The notes under the pieces were generated by a model. It was not told the DNA's origin. It did not search any database and saw only the letters and a list, made by a program, of their open reading frames with translations. A stretch of 64,000 bases of DNA, from NCBI RefSeq assembly GCF_000472505.1, contig NZ_AWZR01000002.1, positions 62,001-126,000 of the forward strand. Reading direction: 5' to 3'. This DNA comes from Luteimonas sp. J29 (lineage in GTDB: Bacteria > Pseudomonadota > Gammaproteobacteria > Xanthomonadales > Xanthomonadaceae). Position numbers and translations under genes: made by a program. Below are positions 52,868 to 60,837 of this stretch, piece after piece. Numbering within the stretch: the first letter of the stretch is position 1; every line of letters begins with the position of its first letter.

Positions 52868-54125
52868 CGCCCCGGTCCAGCGCGGCCAATGCCGCGATCA
52901 TCGCCAGCAGCGGCAGGTTCTTCAACACCGGCCCGAACGGGTGCGACCACTGTTCGGGAAGCCAGATGGTGATGACCAGCGTGTAGGTCGCCACCAGCAC
53001 CAGCTGCGCCACGTACAGCAGCGCCCTGCTGCGCATGAGCAGCAGGGCCACGCCCAGCGCGATGTCGAGCAGTGCCGCCGTCCACAGCGCCGCGTTGGCG
53101 AGGCCACCGGCCAGCCCGACCCGTGCCAGCAGCTCCAGCGAGAGTTCGCGCGGGTAGACAAAGAGCGAGATCAGGCCGGTGGCGATCCAGGTGAACGCCA
53201 GCGCCGCGCGCATCAGCGGCAGGCTCCAGCCCAGCAGCGCGTTGCGCCGCATGCGCGACAGCGGCAGGCCCTCGAAGAAGTGTTGGGGCGCGCGCGGCGC
53301 ATGGCCCAGCCAGTTCGCGACGGGCGCCGGATCGGCGGTGCTGCCGCCGGCCAGCATCGCCAGCGCGTCGGGGTCCACCGGCACGCGGGGCATGGCGCGC
53401 GAGACCAGCCAGGCACCCGCGCGCGCCAACCACGCCGGCACCGGCACCGTGATCCCGCCGATCGCCAGCGCGTTCCGGAACAGCTCGACGTATTCGCGCA
53501 GCGGCAGTGGTCGCGGTCCCACCGCATCGATCGTGTCGGGCACCTCCGGCGCCTCCACCAGCCGCACCAGCACCGCGACCAGATCGTCGAGGTGGATGGG
53601 CTGGATCTCCTGCCGACCGCCCTCCGGCAGCGGCAGCAGGGGCAGCCCGGCCATGCCGGAGAAGGCGCGGGTGCTCGCGCCCGCGGGCGAGAACACCAGC
53701 GACGGCCGCACCACGCAGCGTTCCGGATGGCTGTACGCCAGCAGGGCCTCGTCGGCGCGTCCCTTGCTGGCCAGGAACGGGATCGGCGACCGTGGGTCGG
53801 CGCCGAGCGCCGAGACCTGCAGCACGCGCCCCACGCCCGCGACCCGCGCGGCATCGAACAGGCGCAGCGGCGCGTTCACGTGGACTGCATCGAACGACTG
53901 CTCTGCTGTCTCGCGGAAGATGCCTACCGTATTCACCAGCACGTCCACCTCGGCCAGCGCCCGCACCAGCGTGGCGTCGGCCGGCAGCGCGTTGAAGTCG
54001 AGCGCGACCGTGCCGCTCCCTGCGCGCGGGTCGCGCCCCGCCTGGACCACCTGATGGCCGCGCGCGCGCAGGCCGCGGGCAAGCGCGTCGCCCACCAGGC
54101 CGGTGCCGAGCACCATCACGCGCAT
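52848..54125 (-). CDS. NAD(P)-binding SDR fused to DoxX-like membrane domain
   Basis: 425-residue fusion. Residues 1-about 300 are an atypical SDR/NmrA-like Rossmann domain: VMVLGTGLVGDALARGLRAR (Gly motif), VDVLVNTVGIFRE, VSALGADPRSPIPFLASKGR (S and K of the active site), VRPSLVFSPAGASTRAFSGM. From about 305 four membrane helices follow (MRAALAFTWIATGLISLFVY; GLANAALWTAALLDIALGVA; LYVAQLVLVATYTLVITIWL; ALPLLAMIAA-like end), the DoxX-like part. Similar fusions in xanthomonads accompany DUF2269 genes, as here. Substrate unknown. Confidence 0.9.
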   Translation of the reverse strand: MRVMVLGTGLVGDALARGLRARGHQVVQAGRDPRAGSGTVALDFNALPADATLVRALAEVDVLVNTVGIFRETAEQSFDAVHVNAPLRLFDAARVAGVGRVLQVSALGADPRSPIPFLASKGRADEALLAYSHPERCVVRPSLVFSPAGASTRAFSGMAGLPLLPLPEGGRQEIQPIHLDDLVAVLVRLVEAPEVPDTIDAVGPRPLPLREYVELFRNALAIGGITVPVPAWLARAGAWLVSRAMPRVPVDPDALAMLAGGSTADPAPVANWLGHAPRAPQHFFEGLPLSRMRRNALLGWSLPLMRAALAFTWIATGLISLFVYPRELSLELLARVGLAGGLANAALWTAALLDIALGVALLLMRSRALLYVAQLVLVATYTLVITIWLPEQWSHPFGPVLKNLPLLAMIAALAALDRGDGPDPR

Positions 54126-54188
54126 GGGCGGGGACTCCTGCGGCGTGCCCTGCGCTCAGGCACCCTGGCGAGCGTGCTGTCCACGCTG

Positions 54189-54623
54189 ATGGTCTCCGTG
54201 TTCAGCCGGTTCCGCACCGGCGCCGCGGCGGCGGGCACCAACGCCGCCAGCCAGTGGCTGTGGTATCCGCGCGCACGCCGGGTGCGCCGTGCATCGCCGC
54301 GCTACACGAGCGTCGGCTACGGCATCCACCACGCCAGCTCGCTGTGGTGGGCAGGCATATTCGAGGCGCTGCGGCCCGACCACGCTCCGCCCGCCGGACG
54401 CGCGATGCGGGCGGCGGGCGTCGCGGCACTCGCCTACGCGGTCGACTACCACGTGGTGCCGCGGCGGCTGAGCCCCGGATTCGAGCACCGCATCGGCGCC
54501 GCCGGGATGTTCTCGGCCTATGCCGCGTTCGCGCTCGGCCTGTACCTGGGATCGAGGCCCCGGCGAGGCCATGCCGGCGTACGCGCCACCCGACGCCGCG
54601 GCGCGCCATCCGCGCCCGGCTGA
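54189..54623 (+). CDS. Conserved-looking membrane protein, start uncertain
   Basis: At least 144 residues from ATG 54189, with hydrophobic stretches around residues 5-25, 76-92 (AAGVAALAYAVDYHVVP) and 105-125 (GAAGMFSAYAAFALGLYLGS). In-frame coding sense continues upstream to about 54137 (RRALRSGTLASVLSTL precedes the ATG) with no ATG; GTG 54174 or a non-standard CTG near 54138 may be the true start. I recall similar short membrane proteins of unknown function in xanthomonads, with SPGFEHR near the C-terminus. Divergent from the SDR-DoxX gene. Confidence 0.6.
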   Translation: MVSVFSRFRTGAAAAGTNAASQWLWYPRARRVRRASPRYTSVGYGIHHASSLWWAGIFEALRPDHAPPAGRAMRAAGVAALAYAVDYHVVPRRLSPGFEHRIGAAGMFSAYAAFALGLYLGSRPRRGHAGVRATRRRGAPSAPG

Positions 54624-54818
54624 CGGCATCGCAGCGCGCCGGCTGGCGGCCGCGGCAAGGAAGCCGCCGCCATCCTGGCCGCCCCCCGCGCCCACCGCCA
54701 TCGCTGCCGACGGCTGGCCTGCGGAAAGCTCCTCCGCGACCGGGGAAGCGATGTCGTCACGGCATCGCGTCATGGCATGCATCGGCATGGCACCGCACAC
54801 CTGCGACTCCGCACGACT

Positions 54819-55103
54819 TCAGGCCGCCATGCCAGCTGGCCCGGGATCCTCCGGGACGCCATGCGACGGCACGCTGCCGTGCACGAGTACGTCCTGGACG
54901 CGCTCCAGCAGGGCCGGCGGCATCAGCGTGTCGCACACGTAGGCATGCGCGCGTTCGAGCCGCGGTGCCAGGACACCGGCAGTGGCCGGGTGGTCGCTCC
55001 ACGGCACGTACGTCGCCACACCCCCGGCCGGGATCTTCGCCGGAAGCGACTCGAAGGTCCTGGAGGACCCGTGCCAGGGCCCGCCGACGAAGATGATGTC
55101 CAT
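54819..55103 (-). CDS. Hypothetical 94-aa protein with GGPWHG motif
   Basis: The frame begins MDIIFVGGPWHGSSRTFESL and contains VATYVPWSDHP; GGPWxG openings occur in a set of small uncharacterised bacterial and phage-like proteins. A GCGAGGA ribosome site lies about 10 nt before ATG 55103. No membrane segment or Cys motif. The 195 bp between it and 54623 show nothing clear. Confidence 0.6.
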   Translation of the reverse strand: MDIIFVGGPWHGSSRTFESLPAKIPAGGVATYVPWSDHPATAGVLAPRLERAHAYVCDTLMPPALLERVQDVLVHGSVPSHGVPEDPGPAGMAA

Positions 55104-55201
55104 GTGCAGTCGTCCTCGCCCTGCAGGCGCTCGCGATTGCCCAACCTAGCGCCGCGGGCGTCAAGCCGGCATGACGTGGCGCGCCGCCACGGACGGCGGC
55201 A

Positions 55202-55849
55202 TCAGACGACGCGACGCAAACGTCGCCCGCCGAACGGAGGCTGGCCACGCCAGTGGCGGATCAGCAGCCAGCCGAACAGCATCCCGCCGAGGTGCGCGAA
55301 GTGGGCCACGCCCGACCGGGTGCCCGTGACCCCGAGCACCAGCTCCACCAGGCCGTACACGATCACCAGGGTGCGCGCCTTCATCGGGATCGGCGGGATC
55401 AGCAGCATGACCCGCTGGTGCGGGAACAGCATGCCGTAGGCGAGCAGCAGGCCGAACACGCCGCCCGAGGCGCCCACCGTCGGGTACAGCCCGCCGCCGT
55501 TGCGCACGCTCCACGACACCACCAGCAGCTGGCACAGGCCCGCGCCGGCGACGCACACCAGGAAGTAGGTCAGGAACCGGCGCTGGCCCCATACGTACTC
55601 GAGCTGCGCGCCGAACATGAAGAGCGCCAGCATGTTGAACAGCAGGTGCGCGGTGTTGCCGTGCAGGAAGCCATAGCTGAGCAGCTGCCACGGCATGAAG
55701 CGGTACGGCGCGTACGGCGCCAGTTCCGGCGGCAGCCAGGGCCACAGCATCAGCGCATCCAGGGCGGGGCCCAGGACCAGCTGGAGCACGAACACGAGGC
55801 CGTTGGCGATCAGCAGGCCCTTGGTGACGGGGGGGATATTGGTGAACAT
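55202..55849 (-). CDS. Rhomboid-family intramembrane serine protease
   Basis: 215-residue six-helix rhomboid. Catalytic Ser128 in TVGASGGVFGLLLAYG and His186 in VAHFAHLGGMLFGWLL form the dyad; SYGFLHGNTAHLLFNMLALF carries the oxyanion-related HN segment. It cleaves membrane-spanning substrates in or near the bilayer. ATG 55849 is chosen over 55876 because MFTNIPPVTKGLLIAN is the normal rhomboid N-terminus. Confidence 0.95.
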   Translation of the reverse strand: MFTNIPPVTKGLLIANGLVFVLQLVLGPALDALMLWPWLPPELAPYAPYRFMPWQLLSYGFLHGNTAHLLFNMLALFMFGAQLEYVWGQRRFLTYFLVCVAGAGLCQLLVVSWSVRNGGGLYPTVGASGGVFGLLLAYGMLFPHQRVMLLIPPIPMKARTLVIVYGLVELVLGVTGTRSGVAHFAHLGGMLFGWLLIRHWRGQPPFGGRRLRRVV

Positions 55850-55936
55850 GGGCGCTCCTGCACTCGCGCCCATCATACCGGCCGGCGCGCGGCACGCCTT
55901 CGCATGGCGCGCGGGACGAAGTTTCCCGTCGGGCGC

Positions 55937-56287
55937 TCAGGCCCGGTCCGGCCCCCAGAGCGCGGCGTCCAGGTCGGTGTCCGCGCGCGGCATCCGCACC
56001 CGGCCATTCTCGACCGCCACGCCTTCGGCGCGCAGCCGCCGCACCTGTTCGCGGAAGCCAGGCGAGCCCGGCGGGAACGCGATCCGCCCGTCGCTGCGCA
56101 GGATCCTGTGCCACGGCAGCGCCGGGTCGGCGTTCCCGGCCAGCACCCGCGCCACCAGCCGCGCCCGCCGCGGCAGGCCCGCGCGCCGCGCGATCTGGCC
56201 GTAGCCGGCCACCTGCCCGCGCGGCACGGCGCGGACCGCGGCGAGGATCCGCGCCACGGCGGGCGAGTCGGCAGACAGGGCAGCCAT
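55937..56287 (-). CDS. Alkyltransferase-like DNA-binding protein (ATL)
   Basis: 116-residue MGMT C-terminal-domain protein. HTH ARRAGLPRRARLVARVLAG and the active-site strand PALPWHRIL, where the reactive Cys of PCHR is Trp59 (PWHR, 58-61). Such alkyltransferase-like proteins bind O6-alkylguanine without repairing it and hand it to nucleotide excision repair. No methyl transfer is expected. Between rhomboid and a YbjN-like gene. Confidence 0.93.
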   Translation of the reverse strand: MAALSADSPAVARILAAVRAVPRGQVAGYGQIARRAGLPRRARLVARVLAGNADPALPWHRILRSDGRIAFPPGSPGFREQVRRLRAEGVAVENGRVRMPRADTDLDAALWGPDRA

Positions 56288-56329
56288 CGCGCACTAGGAT
56301 ATCGGCTCGAATCGTCGGGGGGGCGTCCC

Positions 56330-56740
56330 ATGCAGAACTTCGAACAGATCCGCCGCCACCTGCTCGGCGGGGACTTCCGGGTCACGATGCAGGAGCCCTA
56401 CGTGGTCTGCGTCGAGCTGTCGCTCGACGGCGGGCGCCGGCACCAGGCGATCTTCCTGTCCGAGCTCCAGGACGACGACGGACGCTGCTACCTGCGCGCC
56501 AGCACGGTGATCGCTCCCATCACCGGGATCGACGCGCGCCGCGCGCTGGCCTTCAACTGGAACAGCCGGGTCGGCTACCTGGCGATCGGCGAGCTCGACG
56601 GCGTGCCCTACCTGCAGCTGTGCGAGAACCGCCCCTACGACGGCCTCACCGCCGCCGAGGTCAGCCGCGTGGTGCTGGAAATCGGCGGCATGGGCGACCG
56701 GCTCGAGCGCGCGCTGTCGGCCGACGGCGACCTGCTGTAG
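56330..56740 (+). CDS. YbjN/T3S-chaperone-like small protein
   Basis: 136-residue soluble protein: FEQIRRHLLGGDFRVTMQEP, VVCVELSLDGGRRHQAIFLS, LAFNWNSRVGYLAIGELDGV, and the C-terminal helix LTAAEVSRVVLEIGGMGDRL. The alpha-beta layout recalls YbjN or CesT-like chaperones; no secretion gene is nearby, so the likeness may be only fold-level. ATG 56330 is preferred; earlier frame is antisense to the ATL gene. Confidence 0.78.
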   Translation: MQNFEQIRRHLLGGDFRVTMQEPYVVCVELSLDGGRRHQAIFLSELQDDDGRCYLRASTVIAPITGIDARRALAFNWNSRVGYLAIGELDGVPYLQLCENRPYDGLTAAEVSRVVLEIGGMGDRLERALSADGDLL

Positions 56741-56838
56741 CCCCCAGGCGGCCGGAACGCCCGCCCGCGGCGCCGGGCCGGCCCCACCGCCGGCGTGCGC
56801 CGGCACCCGCCGCCCGCGCCCGGTCGCGGAACGGCCGG

Positions 56839-57966
56839 TCAGGCCCAGCCCATCGCCTGCATCAGGCGGAACAGCAGGTAGGCGATGCCGGCCGACATCG
56901 GGATGGTCAGGATCCAGGCCCAGATCATCTTGTGGACCACGCCCCACTTGATCGCGTTCAGGCGCTTGGCCGTGCCCACGCCCATGATCGCGGACGAGAT
57001 GTTGTGCGTGGTCGAGACCGGGATGCCCAGGTGCGAGGCCGCCAGGATCACCGAAGCGGCGCTGGTCTCGGCGGCGAAGCCGTGGATCGGGTGCAGCTTG
57101 ACCAGCTTGTGGCCGAGGGTCTTGATGATCCGCCAGCCGCCCGCGGCGGTGCCGGCCGCCATCACCACCGCGCAGGTGACCTTGATCCAGGTGTCGATGT
57201 CGCCGTGGTCCAGCGCCGCGTCGGAGGGATGCAGGAAGGCCAGCCACGACGGCAGCACGTCGAGGGTGCCGGCCGCCTGCGCGCTCACCAGGGTCAGCGC
57301 GACGATGCCCATGGTCTTCTGGGCGTCGTTCATGCCGTGGGCGAAGCCCATGCCGGCGGCGCTGAGGATCTGCGCCTTGCCGAAGAAGCCGTTCACCCAG
57401 CGCGGACGCGCGATCCGCGCCAGCCAGCCGCCCGAGCGCGCCATCATCGAGATGATGAAGAACAGCAGTCCCATCACCAGGAAGCCGGCGACGAAGCCAA
57501 GCACCGGCGAGGACACCATCGGCACGACCACTTTCCACAGCACGCCCGCGCTGCGATAGACCGGTTCGGCCGGCTCGGACCAGATCACCACGTCGAAGTT
57601 GTTCGCCGCCGCCGCGATCGCCGCGCCGATCAGGCCGCCGATCAGCGCGTGCGAGGACGAGGACGGCAGCCCCAGCCACCAGGTGATCAGGTTCCAGCTG
57701 ATGCCGCCGAGCAGCGCGCACAGCACCAGCTGCGAGCCGACCTCGATCACCCCCGCATCGATCAGGCCCGACGAGATGGTCTTGGCCACCGCGGTGCCGG
57801 CCAGGGCGCCGATCAGATTCATCGACGCGGCCAGGCCCACCGCCTGCATCGGCGAGAGCACCTTGGTCGCGACCACGGTCGCGATCGAGTTGGCGGTGTC
57901 GTGGAACCCGTTGATGTACTCGAACACCAGCGCGGTCGCCACCACGATCAGGACCAGGGTCAGCAT
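56839..57966 (-). CDS. PiT-family inorganic phosphate transporter
   Basis: 375-residue transporter with the duplicated PiT signature: VFEYINGFHDTANSIATVVA near the N-terminus and GMGFAHGMNDAQKTMGIVAL in the second half; GIPVSTTHNISSAIMGVGTA is also typical. It co-transports phosphate (as metal-phosphate or with H+) across the inner membrane. The DUF47 gene ends 13 nt upstream of its start, the classic regulatory pairing. Confidence 0.95.
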   Translation of the reverse strand: MLTLVLIVVATALVFEYINGFHDTANSIATVVATKVLSPMQAVGLAASMNLIGALAGTAVAKTISSGLIDAGVIEVGSQLVLCALLGGISWNLITWWLGLPSSSSHALIGGLIGAAIAAAANNFDVVIWSEPAEPVYRSAGVLWKVVVPMVSSPVLGFVAGFLVMGLLFFIISMMARSGGWLARIARPRWVNGFFGKAQILSAAGMGFAHGMNDAQKTMGIVALTLVSAQAAGTLDVLPSWLAFLHPSDAALDHGDIDTWIKVTCAVVMAAGTAAGGWRIIKTLGHKLVKLHPIHGFAAETSAASVILAASHLGIPVSTTHNISSAIMGVGTAKRLNAIKWGVVHKMIWAWILTIPMSAGIAYLLFRLMQAMGWA

Positions 57967-57979
57967 GGTCGGCGCCCGG

Positions 57980-58606
57980 TCAGGAGTTCTTGAGGACGAT
58001 CTCGTAGGCCACCACGCCGGCCTCGCGGCAGCGGTCGATGGCCTTCTCGAGGATCTCGAAGAATTCCTTGAGCAGGAACATCTGCAGCGGGTCGAGCTTG
58101 CCCGAGTAGATGTCCCGGTACAGCTCGAGCATCAGCCGGTCGGCCTCGTTCTCCAGCGCGCGCAGGCGGTCGTTGAGCGCCTTCATCGGCTCGAGCTTCA
58201 TGTGCCTGAGCTGCTTGACCATCTGCACCACCACCTCGGCCGCCTGCTCGAGCATCGCCGCGCGCGGGGCGAAGTCGATGTGCTCCAGGTGCTGGGTGGC
58301 CAGCGAGTAGCGGTCGGCGAACTTCTCGATCTGCTTGGGGATCTTGTACAGCGCCGAGCCCAGCGCCTCGATGTCCTCGCGCTCGATCGGGGTGATGAAG
58401 CTGTCCACCAGGGCCTGGCTGATCTTGTCCGAGGCCTCGCGCTCGCGCAGGCGGGCCAGCTTGAAGGCGTCCAGCGCGGGCTGGCGGTCGGCCTCGCGGA
58501 GCATGGCATGCAGGGCCTTGGCGGCGTCGTGGGCCGCCTCCGCGGCCTCCTCGAGCAGGGAATAGAACTGGTTGCCCTGGCCGAAAATGGTCTGCAAGGA
58601 AAACAT
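57980..58606 (-). CDS. DUF47/YkaA PhoU-like protein
   Basis: 208-residue all-helical PhoU-like protein (TIGR00153 type). MFSLQTIFGQGNQFYSLLEE opens it; LREREASDKISQALVDSFIT and EREDIEALGSALYKIPKQIE follow. DUF47 proteins accompany PiT transporters and are thought to gate or regulate them. ATG 58606 is fixed by the family N-terminus with an AAGGA site upstream. Confidence 0.93.
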   Translation of the reverse strand: MFSLQTIFGQGNQFYSLLEEAAEAAHDAAKALHAMLREADRQPALDAFKLARLREREASDKISQALVDSFITPIEREDIEALGSALYKIPKQIEKFADRYSLATQHLEHIDFAPRAAMLEQAAEVVVQMVKQLRHMKLEPMKALNDRLRALENEADRLMLELYRDIYSGKLDPLQMFLLKEFFEILEKAIDRCREAGVVAYEIVLKNS

Positions 58607-58758
58607 CGGGGAGGGTCCCGCCGCCTCGGGGTGGACGGCCGTAGGGGCGGAATTATGACCGCTCGGCGCCGCCCCCGGCCAATCCCGGCCGGCGCACCCG
58701 GACCCCGCCCGGGCCGGTGCTATCATTGCCGACCGCGCACGCGCCGCGCCGCCGCCCC

Positions 58759-58857
58759 ATGGACGACGACCCCAGCCCACCCCGACGCCGCACCGGCAGC
58801 CCCCGTTCCCCCTTGACCCCGGCGATGGCCGCCGGCCGGGCCCGCCGCCGTGCTTGA
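58759..58857 (+). other. 32-codon upstream frame overlapping corC-like GTG start
   Basis: ATG 58759 opens MDDDPSPPRRRTGSPRSPLT and ends at TGA 58855-58857, which lies 3 codons inside the downstream GTG-started gene (58850). Such an overlap could couple or limit initiation at the weak GTG. A TATCAT -10-like element (58721-58726) lies upstream. It is short and Arg/Pro-rich, so it may be chance. Confidence 0.3.
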
Positions 58858-60187
58858 GCTGTTCATCGTCCTGGTCCTGATCGCCTGCAACGCGTTCTTC
58901 GCGCTGTCGGAGATGTCGGTCGTCACCTCGCGCAAGGCGCGGCTCAAGCAGCTGGCCGCCGCCCGCCAGCGCGGAGCCCGGCGGGCCCTGGACCTGGCCG
59001 AGCACCCCGAGCGCTTCCTGTCCACGGTCCAGGTCGGCATCACCCTGATCGGGATCCTGACCGGCATGTTCGGCGGCGACGCCATCGGCCGGTCGATCGG
59101 CGCACACCTGCTCGAATGGTTCCCGTCGATGGCCGCTCCCGCGCCGCTACTCAAGGAAGGCAGCTACGCCACCGTGGCCGGCACGGTGGTGGCGGTCGGC
59201 CTGATCACCTACCTGAGCATCGTCCTGGGGGAACTGGTGCCCAAGCGCCTGGCCCTGCTGGCCCCCGAGCGCCTGGCCTCGTGGGTCGCCCTGCCGATGC
59301 ACTGGCTCTCGCGCCTGGCCTACCCGGCGGTGCGCCTGCTCGGCGCCTCGGTCGGCGCGATCCTGCACCTGCTGCGGCTCAAGGACACCCAGGCCGCGAA
59401 GGTCTCCGAGGAGGAGATCCGGCTGCTGCTGAGCGAGAGCCACGAGCAGGGCGTAATCGATGCCGACGAGCGCAACATGATGAACCGGGTCCTGCGCCTG
59501 GGCGACCGCACCGCGGCCAGCCTGATGACCCCGCGCACCCGCATCGCCTGGCTCGACATCGCCGAGGGCTTCGAGGAGAACCTCGCCCAGATGCGCGCCA
59601 CGCCGTTCTCTCGCTACCCCGTGTACCGCGGCAGCGACGCCGACGTGGTCGGCGTACTCGAGATCAAGTCGCTGATCGACCGCCTCGACGAGCCCGGCTT
59701 CGACCTGTTCAAGTACATGCGCGAACCGCTGTTCGTGTCCGAATCGACCACCGCCCTCAAGCTGCTGGAGATCCTGCGCGAGGAGCAGCATTCGCTGGCC
59801 CTGGTGGTGGACGAGTACGGCGACGTCACCGGCCTGGTGACGGTGAACGACGTGATGGAGGCGGTGATCGGCCGCAACCAGACCGGCGAGGGGCCGGACG
59901 CGGTGCCGCAGATCTCCACCCGCGAGGACGGCTCGCTGCTCGTGGACGGCGGCATCTCGGTCGACACCACCCGCGAACTGCTCGGCGGCGGCAACCTGCC
60001 GGGCGAGGACGAGCACGACTACCACACGGCGGCGGGCATGGTGATCGCCTGGTTCGGGCGGATCCCGCACGTCGGCGAGTACTTCGACTGGAACGGCTGG
60101 CGGATCGAGGTCGTCGACCTGGACGGCCCGCGCATCGACAAGCTGCTGCTCAGGCGCATGGGGGACGCCGCCGACCATGACGGCTGA
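58850..60187 (+). CDS. CNNM/CorC-like (TlyC/HlyC) transporter protein
   Basis: 445-residue membrane protein. DUF21/CNNM membrane part (VLVLIACNAFFALSEMSVV, STVQVGITLIGILTGMFGG, SIVLGELVPKRLALLAPERL), two CBS domains (MTPRTRIAWLDI; FSRYPVYRGSDADVVGVLE; LALVVDEYGDVTGLVTVND) and the CorC_HlyC domain (GEDEHDYHTAAGMVIAWFGR). Family members affect Mg2+/Co2+ efflux. The start is GTG 58850 (MLELFIVLVL); no ATG in frame fits better. Its 3' end overlaps exoD by 11 bp. Confidence 0.93.
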   Translation: MLELFIVLVLIACNAFFALSEMSVVTSRKARLKQLAAARQRGARRALDLAEHPERFLSTVQVGITLIGILTGMFGGDAIGRSIGAHLLEWFPSMAAPAPLLKEGSYATVAGTVVAVGLITYLSIVLGELVPKRLALLAPERLASWVALPMHWLSRLAYPAVRLLGASVGAILHLLRLKDTQAAKVSEEEIRLLLSESHEQGVIDADERNMMNRVLRLGDRTAASLMTPRTRIAWLDIAEGFEENLAQMRATPFSRYPVYRGSDADVVGVLEIKSLIDRLDEPGFDLFKYMREPLFVSESTTALKLLEILREEQHSLALVVDEYGDVTGLVTVNDVMEAVIGRNQTGEGPDAVPQISTREDGSLLVDGGISVDTTRELLGGGNLPGEDEHDYHTAAGMVIAWFGRIPHVGEYFDWNGWRIEVVDLDGPRIDKLLLRRMGDAADHDG

Positions 60188-60827
60188 CGATCCGGACGCC
60201 ACGCCGCGATCGCGCCGCGACGGGCTGGGCACCCGGGAACTGTTCGACGCGCTCGCCACCGGCGACCCCGAGGACCACCTGCGGCTCGAGGACATCCTCG
60301 CCGGGCTCAGCCGCCAGGTGTTCGGCATGCTGCTGCTGGTGTCCACCCTGCCCGCCTTCATCCCGATCCCGGGCGTGGGCGGCGCTATCGGCGGGCCACT
60401 GACCATCCTGGTGGGGTTGCACCTGCTGGTCGGCATGCGCCGGCTGTGGCTGCCGCGCTTCGTCGCCCGGCGCGGGCCGCGGCGCGCCAGCCTGCAGGCG
60501 TTCCAGCGCATGGCCGGGCCGTGGCTGGCGCGGCTGGAGCGCGTGGTGAAGCCGCGCCTGGTCGCGGTCATCGACCACCGCATGGCGGCGATGTTCACCG
60601 GCCTGCTGCTGGTGCTGCTCGGGATCCTGCTGGCGCTGCCGATCCCGTTCACCAACTACCCGTTCGGGGCCCTGCTGCTGGTCTACGCCCTGGCCCTGCT
60701 CGAACGCGACGGCGCGCTGATGCTCGCCTGCTGGGCCGTGGGCATCGTGGTGATCGTGGTGTTCGGGGTGCTGTCCGGCGCCCTGGCCGCGGCCGCCACG
60801 CAGTGGATCGGCGGGCTGCTGGCCTGA
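60177..60827 (+). CDS. ExoD-family membrane protein
   Basis: 216-residue ExoD protein: LEDILAGLSRQVFGMLLLVS, PAFIPIPGVGGAIGGPLTIL, LLVGMRRLWLPRFVARRG and two long C-terminal hydrophobic helices. ExoD was named for exopolysaccharide and nodulation effects in rhizobia; its biochemical role is unclear. Start ATG 60177 overlaps the CorC-like gene; convergent with the GGDEF-EAL gene 10 bp away. Confidence 0.9.
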   Translation: MTADDPDATPRSRRDGLGTRELFDALATGDPEDHLRLEDILAGLSRQVFGMLLLVSTLPAFIPIPGVGGAIGGPLTILVGLHLLVGMRRLWLPRFVARRGPRRASLQAFQRMAGPWLARLERVVKPRLVAVIDHRMAAMFTGLLLVLLGILLALPIPFTNYPFGALLLVYALALLERDGALMLACWAVGIVVIVVFGVLSGALAAAATQWIGGLLA

Positions 60828-60837
60828 ACGCCGCCGC

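Noticed and set aside
55937-56287. Methylated-DNA-cysteine methyltransferase
   Set aside because: The acceptor Cys is Trp (PWHR), so it cannot accept a methyl group; called ATL instead.
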